Assembly: GCF_045679555.1 (NCBI RefSeq)
Contig: NW_027256019.1
Coordinates: forward strand, 7,501-71,500
DNA from: Salvelinus alpinus
Taxonomy: Eukaryota > Chordata > Actinopteri > Salmoniformes > Salmonidae
DNA: 64,000 bases
Reading direction: 5' to 3'
Shown here: one piece after another, positions 1 to 36,589 of the stretch
Layout: each line of letters starts with the position of its first letter
Numbering within the stretch: position 1 is the first letter of the stretch
Made by a program: the position numbers and the translations under genes
The notes under the pieces: model-generated
What the model was told of the DNA's origin: nothing
What the model saw: only the letters and a program-made list of their open reading frames with translations
Database searches by the model: none

Positions 1-1330
1 GCCCCTTTGTTTATTGACTTCTTGCCCGCTATAATCAATTTGTCAATTCTTGGCACGGCCCCATAGCTTGGACCTTAAAATATTTCTTTGTACTCCACCA
101 TTATTGGGTGTCTCCGTTTATAACTTCCTTTTTTTCCCCCCTTCCCCTCTGCGTGTTGGTTCGTATTGTGTCTCCCTTCCGGCCTTCAGTCACTTTCAGC
201 CCTGTTCGCCCCCTGGGCGGAACTTGCTTGGCTGTCCTCGCCCCGAACCTGGGCGAGTGGTCATATTTCACGACATGGTTTAAGGTTTAAAAGAGCTCTT
301 CCGGGTGCTCACGAGGAGACATTACTCCCCCGTCATGGGCTTTGGGGCCGGGCGGTTTATTGGGTTCCCGGAGTGGGTGAGCGCGCCCAGGTGCTCCGCA
401 GGGAGACATTAAACCCCCGCCTGCGCCGGGGCGCAGAGCGGTTGAGTGGGTTCCTGGGGCCGGGCGAGGATACTGGGCGATACTCAAGCCGCTTAAGAGT
501 GGGAGACCATTTCGGGAGGTCCCGGATCACCGGGCACCCCCAGTCCCCTTCGGTAGCGGCCGATTCACCTACCCATAGGTGCGCCGTGTGGCCGTAGCTA
601 ACGGGGAAAGGGGATGGAGCCGGTCGGGTGCAACCCTTAGGCAAAAGGAATAGCAGGGACCCGGGCTAAGACCGAGGACCCCTGCGCCGAGAGATGGGCG
701 AGGCGTGGAGCGTGGGTTCCCCTGTCCTGCCCACCACCCGGCAGGGTTTGGTTTTCGGAGCACAGCCCCATGCCGGCGGCTGGCAGTCCGTTACCTGTCC
801 TTCCGCAGGTTCACCTACGGAGGTCTGTATACCGGCCCCTTGGTTTATTGATTCTTGCCCGCTATAGTCGCTTTTTCGAATTGCTGGCACGGCCCCAAAG
901 CTTGGGCCTTTAAGTATTCGTTCGTACTCCACCATTATCAGGTGTCGGGGTCCTGTCTGTAGGCCCCTTGGTTTATTGACTTCTTGCCCGCTATAATTAC
1001 TTGCCAATTTTTTCCAGGCAAAGTGGGGACTGAGCTCGGGGCCTGTGTAGTGTTCGCCCACCACAGCAGCACCCCCCAGTCCCCCGCTACTTAGCTCACT
1101 TTGCGACCTGTTTCTCTCTCGCTTCCGCTCGAGGTCGACCTTGGTGGTTGTATGTTCTTGCCCGCTATAGACCTTGTGCTCCTGCTGGCACGGCCCCCTT
1201 GGGGTCCCCTTCCCTCGGTGTCGCCTAGGTTAGGAATTGAGAGGGCCCTTCCGTCTCTAGGCCATTCTTTGACCTTCCTCCGCTTTCCTCCCCTGCCCTG
1301 GGAAGCGACCTGCGGCTGGACGCATCTTTA
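1..1330. repeat. rDNA-spacer-like GC-rich block with diverged direct repeats
   Basis: This stretch has no credible gene. A motif containing TTGCCCGCTATA recurs near 25, 855, 985 and 1157. Three of these copies are followed or preceded by a GGCACGGCCCC motif, and two continue into a shared TACTCCACCATTAT segment near 100 and 927, so the block is built of diverged direct repeats of about 120 bp. A 24-base antisense match to the 3' end of 18S rRNA lies inside it. Together with the GC content this suggests derivation from an rDNA intergenic spacer. The assignment is an inference; the repeats themselves are visible. Confidence 0.45.
798..821 (-). pseudogene. fragment of the 18S rRNA 3' end
   Basis: The reverse complement of these 24 bases matches the conserved 3'-terminal segment of eukaryotic 18S rRNA (TCCGTAGGTGAACCTGCGGA followed by AGGA). 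Neither the upstream helix 44 sequence nor a normal ITS1 follows, so this is an isolated scrap and not a functional rRNA gene. The universal conservation of this segment makes a chance match unlikely. Confidence 0.7.
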
Positions 1331-1560
1331 GATATCGGTATCTATAGATCGAGCATAAACAACTAAAAAGTCAAAATAAAAAAAAAATATTTTTATGAAA
1401 ATTTATAAAAGTTAAAAAAAATAAATTTTTGAAAAAATATATTTTATGAAAAATAAAACTATAAAAAAAAAATATAACTTATCTAAAAAATAAGTTTTAA
1501 GAATTATAAAGTTTGTTTTATGAAAATAAATTTTGAAATTTGGTTCCACTTATAATTTTC
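1331..1560. other. A/T-rich low-complexity stretch
   Basis: Long A runs and TTTTATGAAAAT-type words separate the GC-rich spacer-like block from the inverted-repeat element. No gene or recognisable repeat family is seen. Confidence 0.6.
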
Positions 1561-1616
1561 TCTTTCCCGAAAATCTGGGCACCTATATGTCTCAGGGCTC
1601 AGCCTGAGGGTGATTT

Positions 1617-2580
1617 TGACACACTCACTGGTGTGTGGACCAGACAGGTACCATCGGGATACTAGAGACATGCCTTCCAATCCTGCTGTCCATTTCCTCC
1701 ATGGGTCACGGCCTGGGCTCATGCCCGATTTGGCCTCGCTCTCCCTGGGCTTGCCTGGGTCCCTTACCCCCCTGGGTCCGCCCCTGGCCCAGGCCCCTAT
1801 TCGGCCACCGCTGTCTGTCAGACCTCAGCCTTCCTGGAGCTCGGCCTACCCTGGCCCCGCCACCACCGAGCGTGCCCGAGTCCCCTGCCTCCCTGAGTCC
1901 TCCTGGGTATTGGGGCTGAAGCATATCGAAATACGGGATGAACCGAATCCGAAAGGGGCTCCCCCGATAGAGGCAAATCCACATGGGGCGGGAGGAACAC
2001 ACCGACTGAACACCAGCACGAATGCCGGCCGAAGGGTGCCCTCCCAGGTGGATATCGAATGCAAATCGGTCAGAAGAAATTTAACTCGCTTGATCAACAG
2101 AGGAGAACCATGGAGACCCAACGTGAACCAAGATAGAGAGAGGACTGGAGCGTCAGCCCTTACCGGGGCTAAACAACCACCAATAGGTCGCCGAAGGGTT
2201 TGGCACCTTCATAGGATAGGAAACCATGGTCATTGATGATCCAAACCCACAAGGTGATAGCTGGGATAGAGCACCTGTCCAGGACAGAGCTCAATATCCT
2301 CCCACCACCAAGCTGGGACACTTGGAACAAAAGTTAGGACACATCGGGCGCCGAAGGGTTGGAATAACACCCTAAATCGGTCGCCGGCGGTAAAAGGTCC
2401 AATGGACCATGGTTCCGAGGGGCTCACATCCCTCTAAAGTGTCCATTTCACCGTTTATAATCGGACAGAGTAGTTTGCAACCACCCTCAACTCTCTAGGA
2501 CATGGAAGTCTTGTTGTCAAAAGTCAGGTTTCTAATATCGCGCCGGTACCTGTCTGGTCCACACACCAGGGAGTGTGTCA
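1617..2580. mobile_element. 964-bp structure with 36-bp terminal inverted repeats
   Basis: The left arm (1617-1652) begins TGACACACTCACTGGTGTGT. The right arm (2545-2580) is its inverted complement with one mismatch in 36 (35/36). The interior has no convincing protein. It holds three diverged segments of roughly 160 bp, each with a CGAAGGGT core (near 2030, 2192 and 2350) and a downstream CCATGG. Terminal inverted repeats of this quality suggest a non-autonomous DNA transposon or a large foldback unit. I see no clear target-site duplication, so a rearranged spacer is an alternative. Confidence 0.5.
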
Positions 2581-2845
2581 TCGCCGGACAGGCCGAATTA
2601 TCGTAAAAGGGCGTGTCAATCGATTGATGTCAGTGTGCCTCGATTTTCGAGGAAAATTAAATATATTAAAACGGTAATAACTCAAAAAGTACAACTCCAA
2701 TCTGGTTGAGGTTTTTTTTGCACGAAAGGGTACACATAGATGAACATTTACATATAATTATAACCGTTTTTCTATAAAACATTTTAATAGAAAATCGTGT
2801 TTTAATGTTTTGGGAAAAAATGGAAATTGCCAGTCCAATAGATTC
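2581..2845. other. no recognisable feature
   Basis: A/T-rich unique-looking sequence between the inverted-repeat structure and the satellite. No exon, RNA gene or repeat family was identified. Confidence 0.5.
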
Positions 2846-5822
2846 CTATGGTTCCGAAAATAAATTTACACTCTGTAACTGTTGCCCATCACGAGAGAGG
2901 GTATGAGCCAAAATGTGGGACCTCTAGCCCATCGGGAATTGTTTTTAATCATTATTTGAATATTTCGGGAATTGGTCGAAAAAGTGACAGAGTGCCACCT
3001 TCGTGCACCTGGTATTTTTTTTGGGTTACCAGGCCCACAATTTTATAATGGTTTAAAATGATTTTAAATGGGCTACACACCTCAATGCCCGACATGGGAG
3101 CACCATACTACGGGGCCAAGTCGGTGGGGGCCGGCCTGAGATGTCTGGACCAATTTACCAGCCCGTGCACCTGGTGTTTTTTTCCGTGCACCTGGTGTTT
3201 TTTTCCGTGCACCTGGTGTTTTTTTCCGTGCGCCTGGTATTTTTTTTGGGTTACCAGGCCCACAATTTTATAATGGTTTTAAATGATTTTCGATGGGCTA
3301 CATACCTCCTAACCCGCTATGGGAGCATCATACTACGGGGCCAAGTCGGTGGGGGCCGGCCTGAGGGATTTATGGAGCTTTTACAAAATGTCTGGACTAA
3401 TCCATCATGCCGTGCACCTGGTGTTTTTTTCCGTACGCCTGGTATTTTTTTTAGGTTACCAGGCCCACAATTTTATAATGGTTTAAAATGCTTTTAAATG
3501 GGCTACATACCTACATGCCCGCTATGGAACATCCATACTACGGGGCCAAGTCGGTGGGGGCCGGCCTGAGTGATTTGTGGAGCTTTTACAAAATGTCTGG
3601 ACTAATCCATCATCCCGTGCGCCTGGTGTTTTTTTCCGTACGCCTGGTATTTTTTTTGGGTTACCAGGCCCACAATTTTATAATGGTTTAAAATGATTTT
3701 AAATGGGCTACATACCTACATGCCCGCTATGGAACATCCATACTACGGGGCCAAGTCGGTGGGGGCCGGCCTGAGGGATTTATGGAGCTTTTACAAAATG
3801 TCTGTACCAATCCACCATCGTGTGCACCTGGTGTTTTTTTCCGTGCGCCTGGTACTTTTTTTGGGTTACCAGGCCCACAATTTTATAATGGTTTAAAATG
3901 CTTTTAAATGGGCTACATACCTACATGCCCGCTATGGAACAACCATACTACGGGGCCAAGTCGGTGGGGGCCGGCCTGAGGGATTTATGGAGCTTTTACA
4001 AAATGTCTGGACTAATCCATCATCCCGTGCACCTGGTGTTTTTTTCCGTGCGCCTGGTATTTTTTTTGGGTTACCAGGCCCACAATTTTATAATGGTTTA
4101 AAATGCTTTTAAATGGGCTACATACCTACATGCCCGCTATGGAACAACCATACTACGGGGCCAAGTCGGTGGGGGCCGGCCTGAGTGATTTATGGAGCTT
4201 TTAGAAAAAGGTCTGAATACTTTCTATGTTGAACTTTCCTGAAAAACGGCTAAGTGCCCTCTTTTGGGTTACCAGGCCCACAATTTTATAATGGTTTTAA
4301 ATTAATTTAGAGGGGCTACACACCTCAATGCCCGCTATGGAACAACCATACTACGGGGCCAAGTCGGTGGGGGCCGGCCTGAGTGATTTATGGAGCTTTT
4401 AGAAAAAGGTCTGAATACTTTCTATGTTGAACTTTTCAGAAAAACGGCTAAGTGCCCTCTTTTAGGTTACCAGGCCCACAATTTTATAATGGGTTTAAAT
4501 GCTTTTCGATGGGCTACACACCTCAATGCCCGCTATGGAACAACCATACTACGGGGCCAAGTCGGTGGGGGCCGGCCTGAGTGATTTATGGAGCTTTTAC
4601 AAAATGTCTGTACCAATCCACCATCACGTGCGCCTGGTATTTTTTTGGGGTTACCAGGACCACAATTTTATAATGGTTTTAAATTAATTTAGAGGGGCTA
4701 CACACCTCAATGCCCGACTTGGGAGCACCATACTACGGGGCCAAGTCGGTGGGGGCCGGCCTGAGATGTCTGGACCAATTTACCAGCCCGTGCACCTGGT
4801 GTTTTTTTCCGTACGCCTGGTATTTTTTTTAGGTTACCAGGCCCACAATTTTATAATGGTTTAAAATGCTTTTAAATGGGCTACATACCTACATGCCCGA
4901 CTTGGGAGCACCATACTGCGGGCACAAGTCAGTGGGGGCCGGCCTGAGATGTCTGGACCAATTTACCATCCCGTGCACCTGGTGTTTTTTTCCGTACGCC
5001 TGGTATTTTTTTTGGGTTACCAGGCCCACAATTTTATAATGGTTTAAAATGATTTTCGATGGGCTACACACCTCAATGCCCGACTTGGGAGCACCATACT
5101 GCGGGCACAAGTCAGTGGGGGCCGGCCTGAGTGATTATTGGAGCTTTTAGAAAAATATATAAGGACTAGCCTACTGACATCACCTTATGTTTTTACTTAT
5201 GGGTTACCAGGTGCATATATTTATAACGAATTTAAATGCTTTTAAATGGGCTACATACCTAAATGCCCGACTTGGGAGCACCATACTATGGGCCCAAGTC
5301 AGTGGGGGCCGGTCTGAGTGATTTATAGAGCTTTCCAAAAAAAAGCTCTGAAAATATTCTATGTTGAACTCTTCAGAAAATCGGCTATGTCCTTTCCTCT
5401 CGAAAATATTCTATGTGCCCACTTTTAGGTTACCAGGTGCATATATTTAAATCGAATGTAAATTCATTTAGATGGGCTACTCACCTCAATGCCCGACATG
5501 GGAGCACCATACTACGGGCCCAAGTCAGTGGGGGCCGGCCTGAGTGATTTATAGAGCTTTCCAAAAAAAGGTCTGAATATATTCTATGTTGAACTCTTCA
5601 GAAAATCGGCTATGTCCTTTCCTCTCGAATATTTTCTAAGTGCCCTCTTTTGGGTTACCAGGTGCATATTTTTAAAACGGCTTAAAATGACTTTAAATGG
5701 CCTACATTCACCAGTGCCAACTGTGGGAGCACCATACTACGGGCCCAAGTCGGTGGGGGCCGGCCTGAGTGATTTATGGAACTTTTTTATAAAAACTCTT
5801 CAGAAAATCGGCTATGTTTTTT
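2846..5822. repeat. satellite array, unit about 205 bp, roughly 14 copies
   Basis: Each unit carries the core GGGGCCAAGTCGGTGGGGGC and then GGCCTGAG. Cores occur near 3114, 3338, 3541, 3746, 3951, 4156, 4356, 4556, 4738, 4919, 5107, 5296, 5518 and 5746. Spacing is close to 205 bp in the middle and drifts to 180-230 bp on the right, where units are more diverged. A second shared word is GGTTACCAGG followed by a run leading to TTTTATAATGG. A short sub-repeat with CACCTGGTGTTTTTTTCCGTG is locally triplicated near 3165-3230. The short open frames here are repeat translations. The array ends exactly at a telomere-type tract, which suggests a telomere-associated satellite. Confidence 0.85.
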
Positions 5823-5823
5823 C

Positions 5824-5855
<32 letters not shown>
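5823..5855. repeat. short CCCTAA telomere-type tract
   Basis: About five CCTAAC-type repeats in tandem, one with an extra A, start at the last base of the satellite. This is the vertebrate telomere sequence in the orientation expected at the left end of a chromosome. Another 5.8 kb lies to its left, so it is interstitial or marks an assembly join. Confidence 0.9.
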
Positions 5856-6052
5856 AACAGTAAATTCTTTAAAGTGGGTCAGTTTCTTGACTCGAAACAG
5901 ACTCATTGCTGCCCTCTAGTGTCCGGATGCAGACCACATGTACTGACATTTCAACAACAAAAATAATTAATTTAAACTCATTGGACTGAAAGTTTTTTAT
6001 TTAATAACTTTCTTTCCAAACATGTACACATAATGTATTTTAAATGATACAG
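5856..6052. other. no recognisable feature
   Basis: Unique-looking sequence to the right of the telomere-type tract. A TTTATT near 5997-6002 would read AATAAA on the minus strand and is one possible distal polyadenylation signal for PPP5C, but nothing else supports it. Confidence 0.3.
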
Positions 6053-6084
<32 letters not shown>

Positions 6085-6090
6085 TACATA
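6053..6090. repeat. (TA)n(CA)n microsatellite
   Basis: Alternating TA dinucleotides pass into ACACAC and then ACATACATAC. Simple sequence repeat. Confidence 0.9.
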
Positions 6091-6967
6091 CACTTCAGTG
6101 TATAGAATGATCTAAAAAGTTGAAGGGCCTCGGCAGCTGGGCGCTTGGTGTCTGGACGTCTGAGCCATACAGCTGCAAATGGGCAAAGTCACTGGTAGAC
6201 TAACAGTGGAGCAGGTTGGAGCATCACACCAGTGCTTGGCCTTGTAGCAAAGCAGGTCGGGAGAGAAGAGGGGTTGTGCAGGAGCTACCAGGAGACTGAC
6301 GTGTTAACATGGACAGCAGCAACAGGTTGGGAAAAGGTGCAGTAGTGTAAAATAACAACAAGGATCAGATTTGTTGAGAAGAACAACATACATGTACAGC
6401 ATGTGTCTAAACCATCTGACTAGTAGGAATAAACAGCACTGTGAGATTGGAGACAACCAGGTTCATGTTTTCTCCTGTAGATGGAATCATAGCTACATTT
6501 TCTACTGTAAAAAATAAGACTTTAAAACTATGTACCAATACTGTAGGACATACTGCTCTCACTCCCCAACCAGAGACACTAGAAACCGAGCAGTAGGTCA
6601 ACCAACAGTATGTTCTACAGTAGCAGGACAGTTCTACTGCTGTGACAGAGCGGCTCATTCCAGTTCTTTGGTACAAACCAGCTCCATACAGTATCACAAC
6701 TGTACCATGGAGGCTGGTGAGGGGAGGACGGCTCATAATATCAAACACGTGTTTGGTACCGTTCCATTGGCTCCATTCCAGCCATTCTGATACAGTATGA
6801 TTCGGGTCAGAGCCAGTATTGAGCCATCCTCCCCACATACACTATGGTTAAGGTTAGGTACAGTATGATTAACCAGTCTAATCACTACAAACCCAGCAAC
6901 TCCAAAATGGATGCTTCAACAGCAAACTGGCAGGGGTGGTTGGTTATCAATAACCAGGAATGGCCAT
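6091..6967. other. region 3' of PPP5C with part of a dispersed repeat
   Basis: Most of this stretch has no assignable feature. About 6706-6833 has the layout of a common fish dispersed repeat: GGAGGCTGGTGAGGGGAGGA at one end and a GAGCCATCCTCCCC complement at the other, around a CACGTGTTTGGTACC centre. It may fold back on itself. Weak open frames on both strands show no protein homology that I recognise. Confidence 0.4.
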
Positions 6968-7918
6968 GACCCTACCATGTTGTCTCTTCCTACCTTAAAT
7001 ACCCTACCATGTTGTCTCTTCCTACCTTAAATACCCTACCATGTTGTCTCTTCCTGCCTTAAATACCCTACCATGTTGTCTCTTCCTGCCTTAAATACCC
7101 TACCATGTTGTCTCTTCCTACCTTAAATACCCTACCCTACCATGTTGTCTCTTCCTACCTTAAATACCCTACCATGTTGTCTCTTCCTACCTTAAATACC
7201 CTACACTACCATGTTGTCTCTTCCGGCCTTAAATACCCTACCATGGTGTCTCTTCCTGCTTTAAATACCCTACCATGTTGTCTCTTCCTGCCTTAAATGC
7301 CCTACCATGTTGTCTCTTCCTACCTTAAATACCCTACCATGTTGTCTCTTCCTGCCTTAAATACCCTACCCTACCATGTTGTCTCTTCCTACCTTAAATA
7401 CCCTACCATGTTGTCTCTTCCTACCTTAAATACCCTACCATGTTGTCTCCTCCTGCCTTAAATACCCTACCATGTTGTCTCCTCCTACCTTAAATACCCT
7501 ACCATGTTGTCTCTTCCTGCTTTAAATACCCTACCCTACCATGTTGTCTCTTCCGGCCTTAAATACCCTACCCTACCATGTTGTCTCTTCCTACCTTAAA
7601 CACCCTACCATGTTGTCTCTTCCTGCCTTAAATACCCTACCATGTTGTCTCTTCCTGCCTTAAATACCCTACCCTACCATGTTGTCTCTTCCTACCTTAA
7701 ATACCCTACCATGTTGTCTCTTCCTGCCTTAAATACCATTACCCTACCATGTTGTCTCTTCCTACCTTAAATACCCAACCATGTTGTCTCTTCCTACCTT
7801 AAATACCCTACCATGTTGTCTCTTCCTACCTTAAATACCCTACCATGTTGTCTCTTCCTACCTTAAATACCCTACCATGTTGTCTCTTCCTACCTTAAAT
7901 ACCATACCCTACCATGTT
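6968..7918. repeat. minisatellite, 32-bp unit, about 29 copies
   Basis: The unit contains ACCATGTTGTCTCTTCCTAC and then CTTAAATACCCT. Some junctions carry an extra TACCC, giving units of 37 bp. It lies just downstream of the PPP5C stop codon and may fall within its 3' UTR. No protein is implied. Confidence 0.92.
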
Positions 7919-8190
7919 GGATACTCTGAAAGAAACAGGAGGGATTATCGGAACTGGACACAATTCACTTCCCATTTCTTCCCCTTAACAATAACCCTTT
8001 GATTTCTGCAGAGCAGTAAGATGACAGCCATATGGTGGAAGCTCCATCACTACAGAGATCAACGAGTTTGGGCCAAGGGGAAGGGATCTACTCAGGCCTG
8101 GCGAGAGAGACCCCATGGAGCACAGTATGGACCAGTAGACAAGGGCATGTTGTTGGCCAGGGGTCAGACTGAGTGACTTGGGCTTGGCCT

Positions 8191-33466
<25,276 letters not shown>

Positions 33467-33850
33467 TGACAGTATAGTCGCAAAGGGCGTACGCTGCAGT
33501 CCTATGGTCTCAAACTGTACTCACAGAGTTTCTAAACCCAGAGGTGCTACATCACGAGACTTCCGGGAACGCTAACGAAACATACCTAACAGACCAGGCC
33601 GGGGTTTGACAAGTAAAAATGATTCCTTGGTTGTTAATTTTCTCAAAATCTTAAGGCACAACCTAGATTCGAGTCAATGTAGCCAAGTAGTTGAACATGT
33701 TATTATTACATCATCGTGAGTGACAAACTGACACGTTTTCATTTTCGTCAAAAACAACTATCGAACGAGTGCCTTTGATTTTACGGTTTGCACATGCGCA
33801 GTTTGGTGCGAGACGACCGTTAGACCGGGCGATGTATCAACCCATGAATT
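33467..33850 (-). promoter_or_regulatory. ppp5c: ppp5c promoter region
   Basis: This is the region immediately 5' of the start codon, with more CpG than its surroundings and no TATA box. ACTTCCGG at 33559-33566 is an ETS/GABP site (CCGGAAGT on the gene strand). GCACATGCGCAG at 33790-33801 resembles an NRF-1 site. A YY1-like AAGATGGCGG lies inside exon 1 at 33424-33415. This set is typical of housekeeping genes. The transcription start cannot be fixed from sequence. Confidence 0.6.
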
Positions 33851-34444
33851 TAGCTAGCCAACGTCACCGTAAAATCGCCTACAAGTGTGATCAGGAGATT
33901 CTATTGGAGAAGCAGTTTAAGTTTATCTTCATACTGTACTGTCTTTTTTGCTATACTTTTCCAATGAGACCAGATCCAGGGTCAGTTTTCAATCGCTTCC
34001 CTAAAGTGTGAACTGACTGGGGTACCAGAGTTGTCCTAATTTAAAAAAGAAAATAACAATAATTATCTCAATTATTGAGACTAGGTTTCCCAGAAATAAG
34101 CAGATTTTTTGGGATGTTATTTTTTAAAGAAGTGGAACTGAAAGAATAATAGTCTACAATGACGTAACAGATTGTAATTTGTCAAATGTTACATCCACTG
34201 TAGCTGCCTGTCATTTCATGATAATTCAGAATAAAACAGCCTTTACTGTTTTGTATATATTACCTATCATTATTATTAGACCATACAGAATTATCACAGA
34301 GGCTGCAAGTAACAGGGGGAACCTGTGTGAATCAACCTCCAGGGGGCAGAGATCTGCAGAAGATAAACCTGGACAGATTGTAACGTGTGGAGGGGGGTTA
34401 TCTATAGGTTTAGAGAGGGTGGAGCAGGTAAAGGAGATAAACCC
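33851..34444. other. intergenic, unassigned
   Basis: No gene or known repeat seen. A direct repeat of about 20 bases around ATAAACC(T/C)G(G/A)(A/C)CAGATTGTA occurs near 34362 and 34437. Confidence 0.4.
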
Positions 34445-35460
34445 GACCAGATTGTAGTGTGTGTGTGTGTATGCCCCTTACCCCATGTCCTACACCTTAC
34501 CCCCTCCACCCCCTGCCCCATGGCCTGACCACTCTACACATTGCCCCATCCATGACCCCTCTACCCCCTTCCCCCATGACTTACCCCCTTCTACCCCTTA
34601 CCCCCTCTACCCCCTGCCCCATGTCCTACCCCTTACCCCCTACCCCATCCATGACCCCTCTACCTCCTGCCCCTTACCACATGTCCTACCCCTTACCCCC
34701 TACCCCATCCATGACCCCTCTACCTCCTGCCCCTTCCCCCATGTTCTACCCCTTACCCCCTACCCCATCCATGACCCCTCTACCTCCTGCCCCTTACCAC
34801 ATGTTCTACCCCTTACCCCCTACCCCCTACCCCATCCATGACCCCTCTACCTCCTGCCCCTTACCACATGTTCTACCCCTTACCCCTTCTACCTCCTGCC
34901 ATATGTCCTGACTCCTCTACCCCATGTCCCTTACCCCCACTCCATTACCACTCTACCCCCACTCCATTACCCCTCTACCCCCAGCCCTATGTCCTGACCA
35001 TTACCCCTCTACCCCCACTCCATTACCCCTCTACCCCCACTCCATTACCCCTCTACCCCCACTCCATTACCCCTCTACCCCCAGTCCATTACCCCTCTAC
35101 CCCCAGCCCTATGTCCTGACCATTACCCCTTCTACCTCCTGCCATATGTCCTGACTCCTCTACCCCATGTCCCTTACCCCCACTCCATTACCACTCTACC
35201 TCCTGCCCCTTACCCCATGTCCTACCCTTACCCCCTCTACCCCATGTCCTGACCCCTCTACCCCCTTACCCCATGTCCTACCCTTACCCCCTCTACCCCA
35301 TGTCCTGACCCCTCTACCCTCTTCCCCCATGTCCTACCCCTTACCCATGACCCCTCTACCTCCTGCCCCTTACCCCATGTCCTACCACTTACCCCCTTCT
35401 AGCCCCTGACCTGCCCTTTACCCCACTCTACCCCATGTCTCTTACCAGATTGTAGTGTGT
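34445..35460. repeat. C-rich minisatellite, irregular CCCCTCTACC modules
   Basis: Modules such as CCCATGTCCTACCCCTTACC, CCATCCATGACCCCTCTACC and CCCCCACTCCATTACCCCTC alternate over 1 kb. One strand is almost free of G. The several Pro/Leu/Tyr-rich frames are artefacts. Confidence 0.93.
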
Positions 35461-36284
35461 GGTATACACCCCCTACCCCCCCTCTACCCCGTGCCCCATA
35501 ACCTGACCTCTCTGCCCTCTGGCTCTGCCGTTCGTGTCTGGTCCATCTGTGCTGACTGAGGTATGAGGATGTTGTGTGTTTCCTGCCAACTGGACTCAGC
35601 ATGTGGACCATGATGCTGTGAGAGGGAGTGGACAGAACTACACAGGGGTCTCTCTCCATACCCTGAGTCACCTGACATCTGACACACCCTCGCCACAAAC
35701 AACACGCATCCTTTAACAGAAACACACTACAAGTCCTTGTCATGGCCAAAGCCATGACCCCTGTTAACAAAAGTGTTGTTGAACAGATAAACCATTCAAT
35801 GGCTAATTAGCTCTCTGCACATTTTAAGAATAACTTATTTGTACAGAAAATGCAATGTTTACTTGCTTTTTGCCATTTCAAAATAGAAGGTAAAATATAG
35901 TCAAATTACAGAGATGATTATTTAAAAATAATAACAACAATTGTGTGTGCTTGTATATTGTACCAGTGTCTATTTATATGCATGTGTGAAAACAGATATA
36001 CACAAATTTGAATACAATTATATGTGAGAAAAATGTGAATTTACGATTGGCACACAAGAAGCACGTCATGCCTAAACTAAAATTTACAGAAAGTACATGA
36101 TTGCGGCCATTAAAATGTTCACTTAGCAAGCAGATTTGATAAACAAACATTCTTTAGATTATTTTACTCAAACTGCAAAATATTGTCAAACTAACTTTTG
36201 GTACTTCTTAGTTTTTGTTATCCACACCCTACAAATGTGAATATTAGTTATTAGCCAATTTAGTTATATCGCTAATAACAGTAG
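35461..36284. other. intergenic, unassigned
   Basis: Unique-looking, becoming A/T-rich to the right. No gene supported; open frames on the minus strand have no recognisable domains. Confidence 0.4.
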
Positions 36285-36440
36285 CTAGCCATTTATTTTA
36301 CCAGGTAGGCCAGTTGAGAACAAGTTCTCATTTACAACTGCGACCTGGCCAAGATAAAGCAAAGCAGTGCGAAAAAACAACAGAGTTACACATAAACAAA
36401 CGTACAGTCAATAATACAATAGGAAAATCTATGTACAGTA
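36285..36440 (-). mobile_element. dispersed repeat tail (inverted copy)
   Basis: Contains CCAGGTAGGCCAGTTGAGAA and CAAGTTCTCATTTACAACTG, then ACATAAACAAACGTACAGTC. This is the inverse of the sequence at 12118-12330. Confidence 0.7.
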
Positions 36441-36589
36441 TGTGCTATTGACGGAACATTAGTGGTGGTTCAAAGCTCCAATGGTCATTTGATTTTGGCA
36501 CCATAGAACCTATTTTATGTTTTATTAATTTTTTACACAAGTGCAATTTACAATAAGCAAAATTGTATTATCACAATTATTTCACATAA

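Noticed and set aside
496..540. 5S rRNA gene (GGGAGACC word)
   Set aside because: Only a short word matches; the rest of the 5S sequence and its internal promoter are absent.
1910..1960. 28S rRNA fragment (GGGATGAACCGAA word)
   Set aside because: A 13-base match to a 28S segment is followed by unrelated sequence on both sides; too short to call.
1610..2236. 208-codon protein in the left block
   Set aside because: Spans the inverted-repeat structure, has competing frames on both strands, and is driven by GC composition.
6407..6838. 143-codon minus-strand protein
   Set aside because: Overlaps an open frame on the other strand and part of a dispersed repeat. No recognisable domain or splice context.
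34459..35154. Pro-rich coding region
   Set aside because: C-rich simple array; several overlapping frames are equally open and none has a conserved motif.
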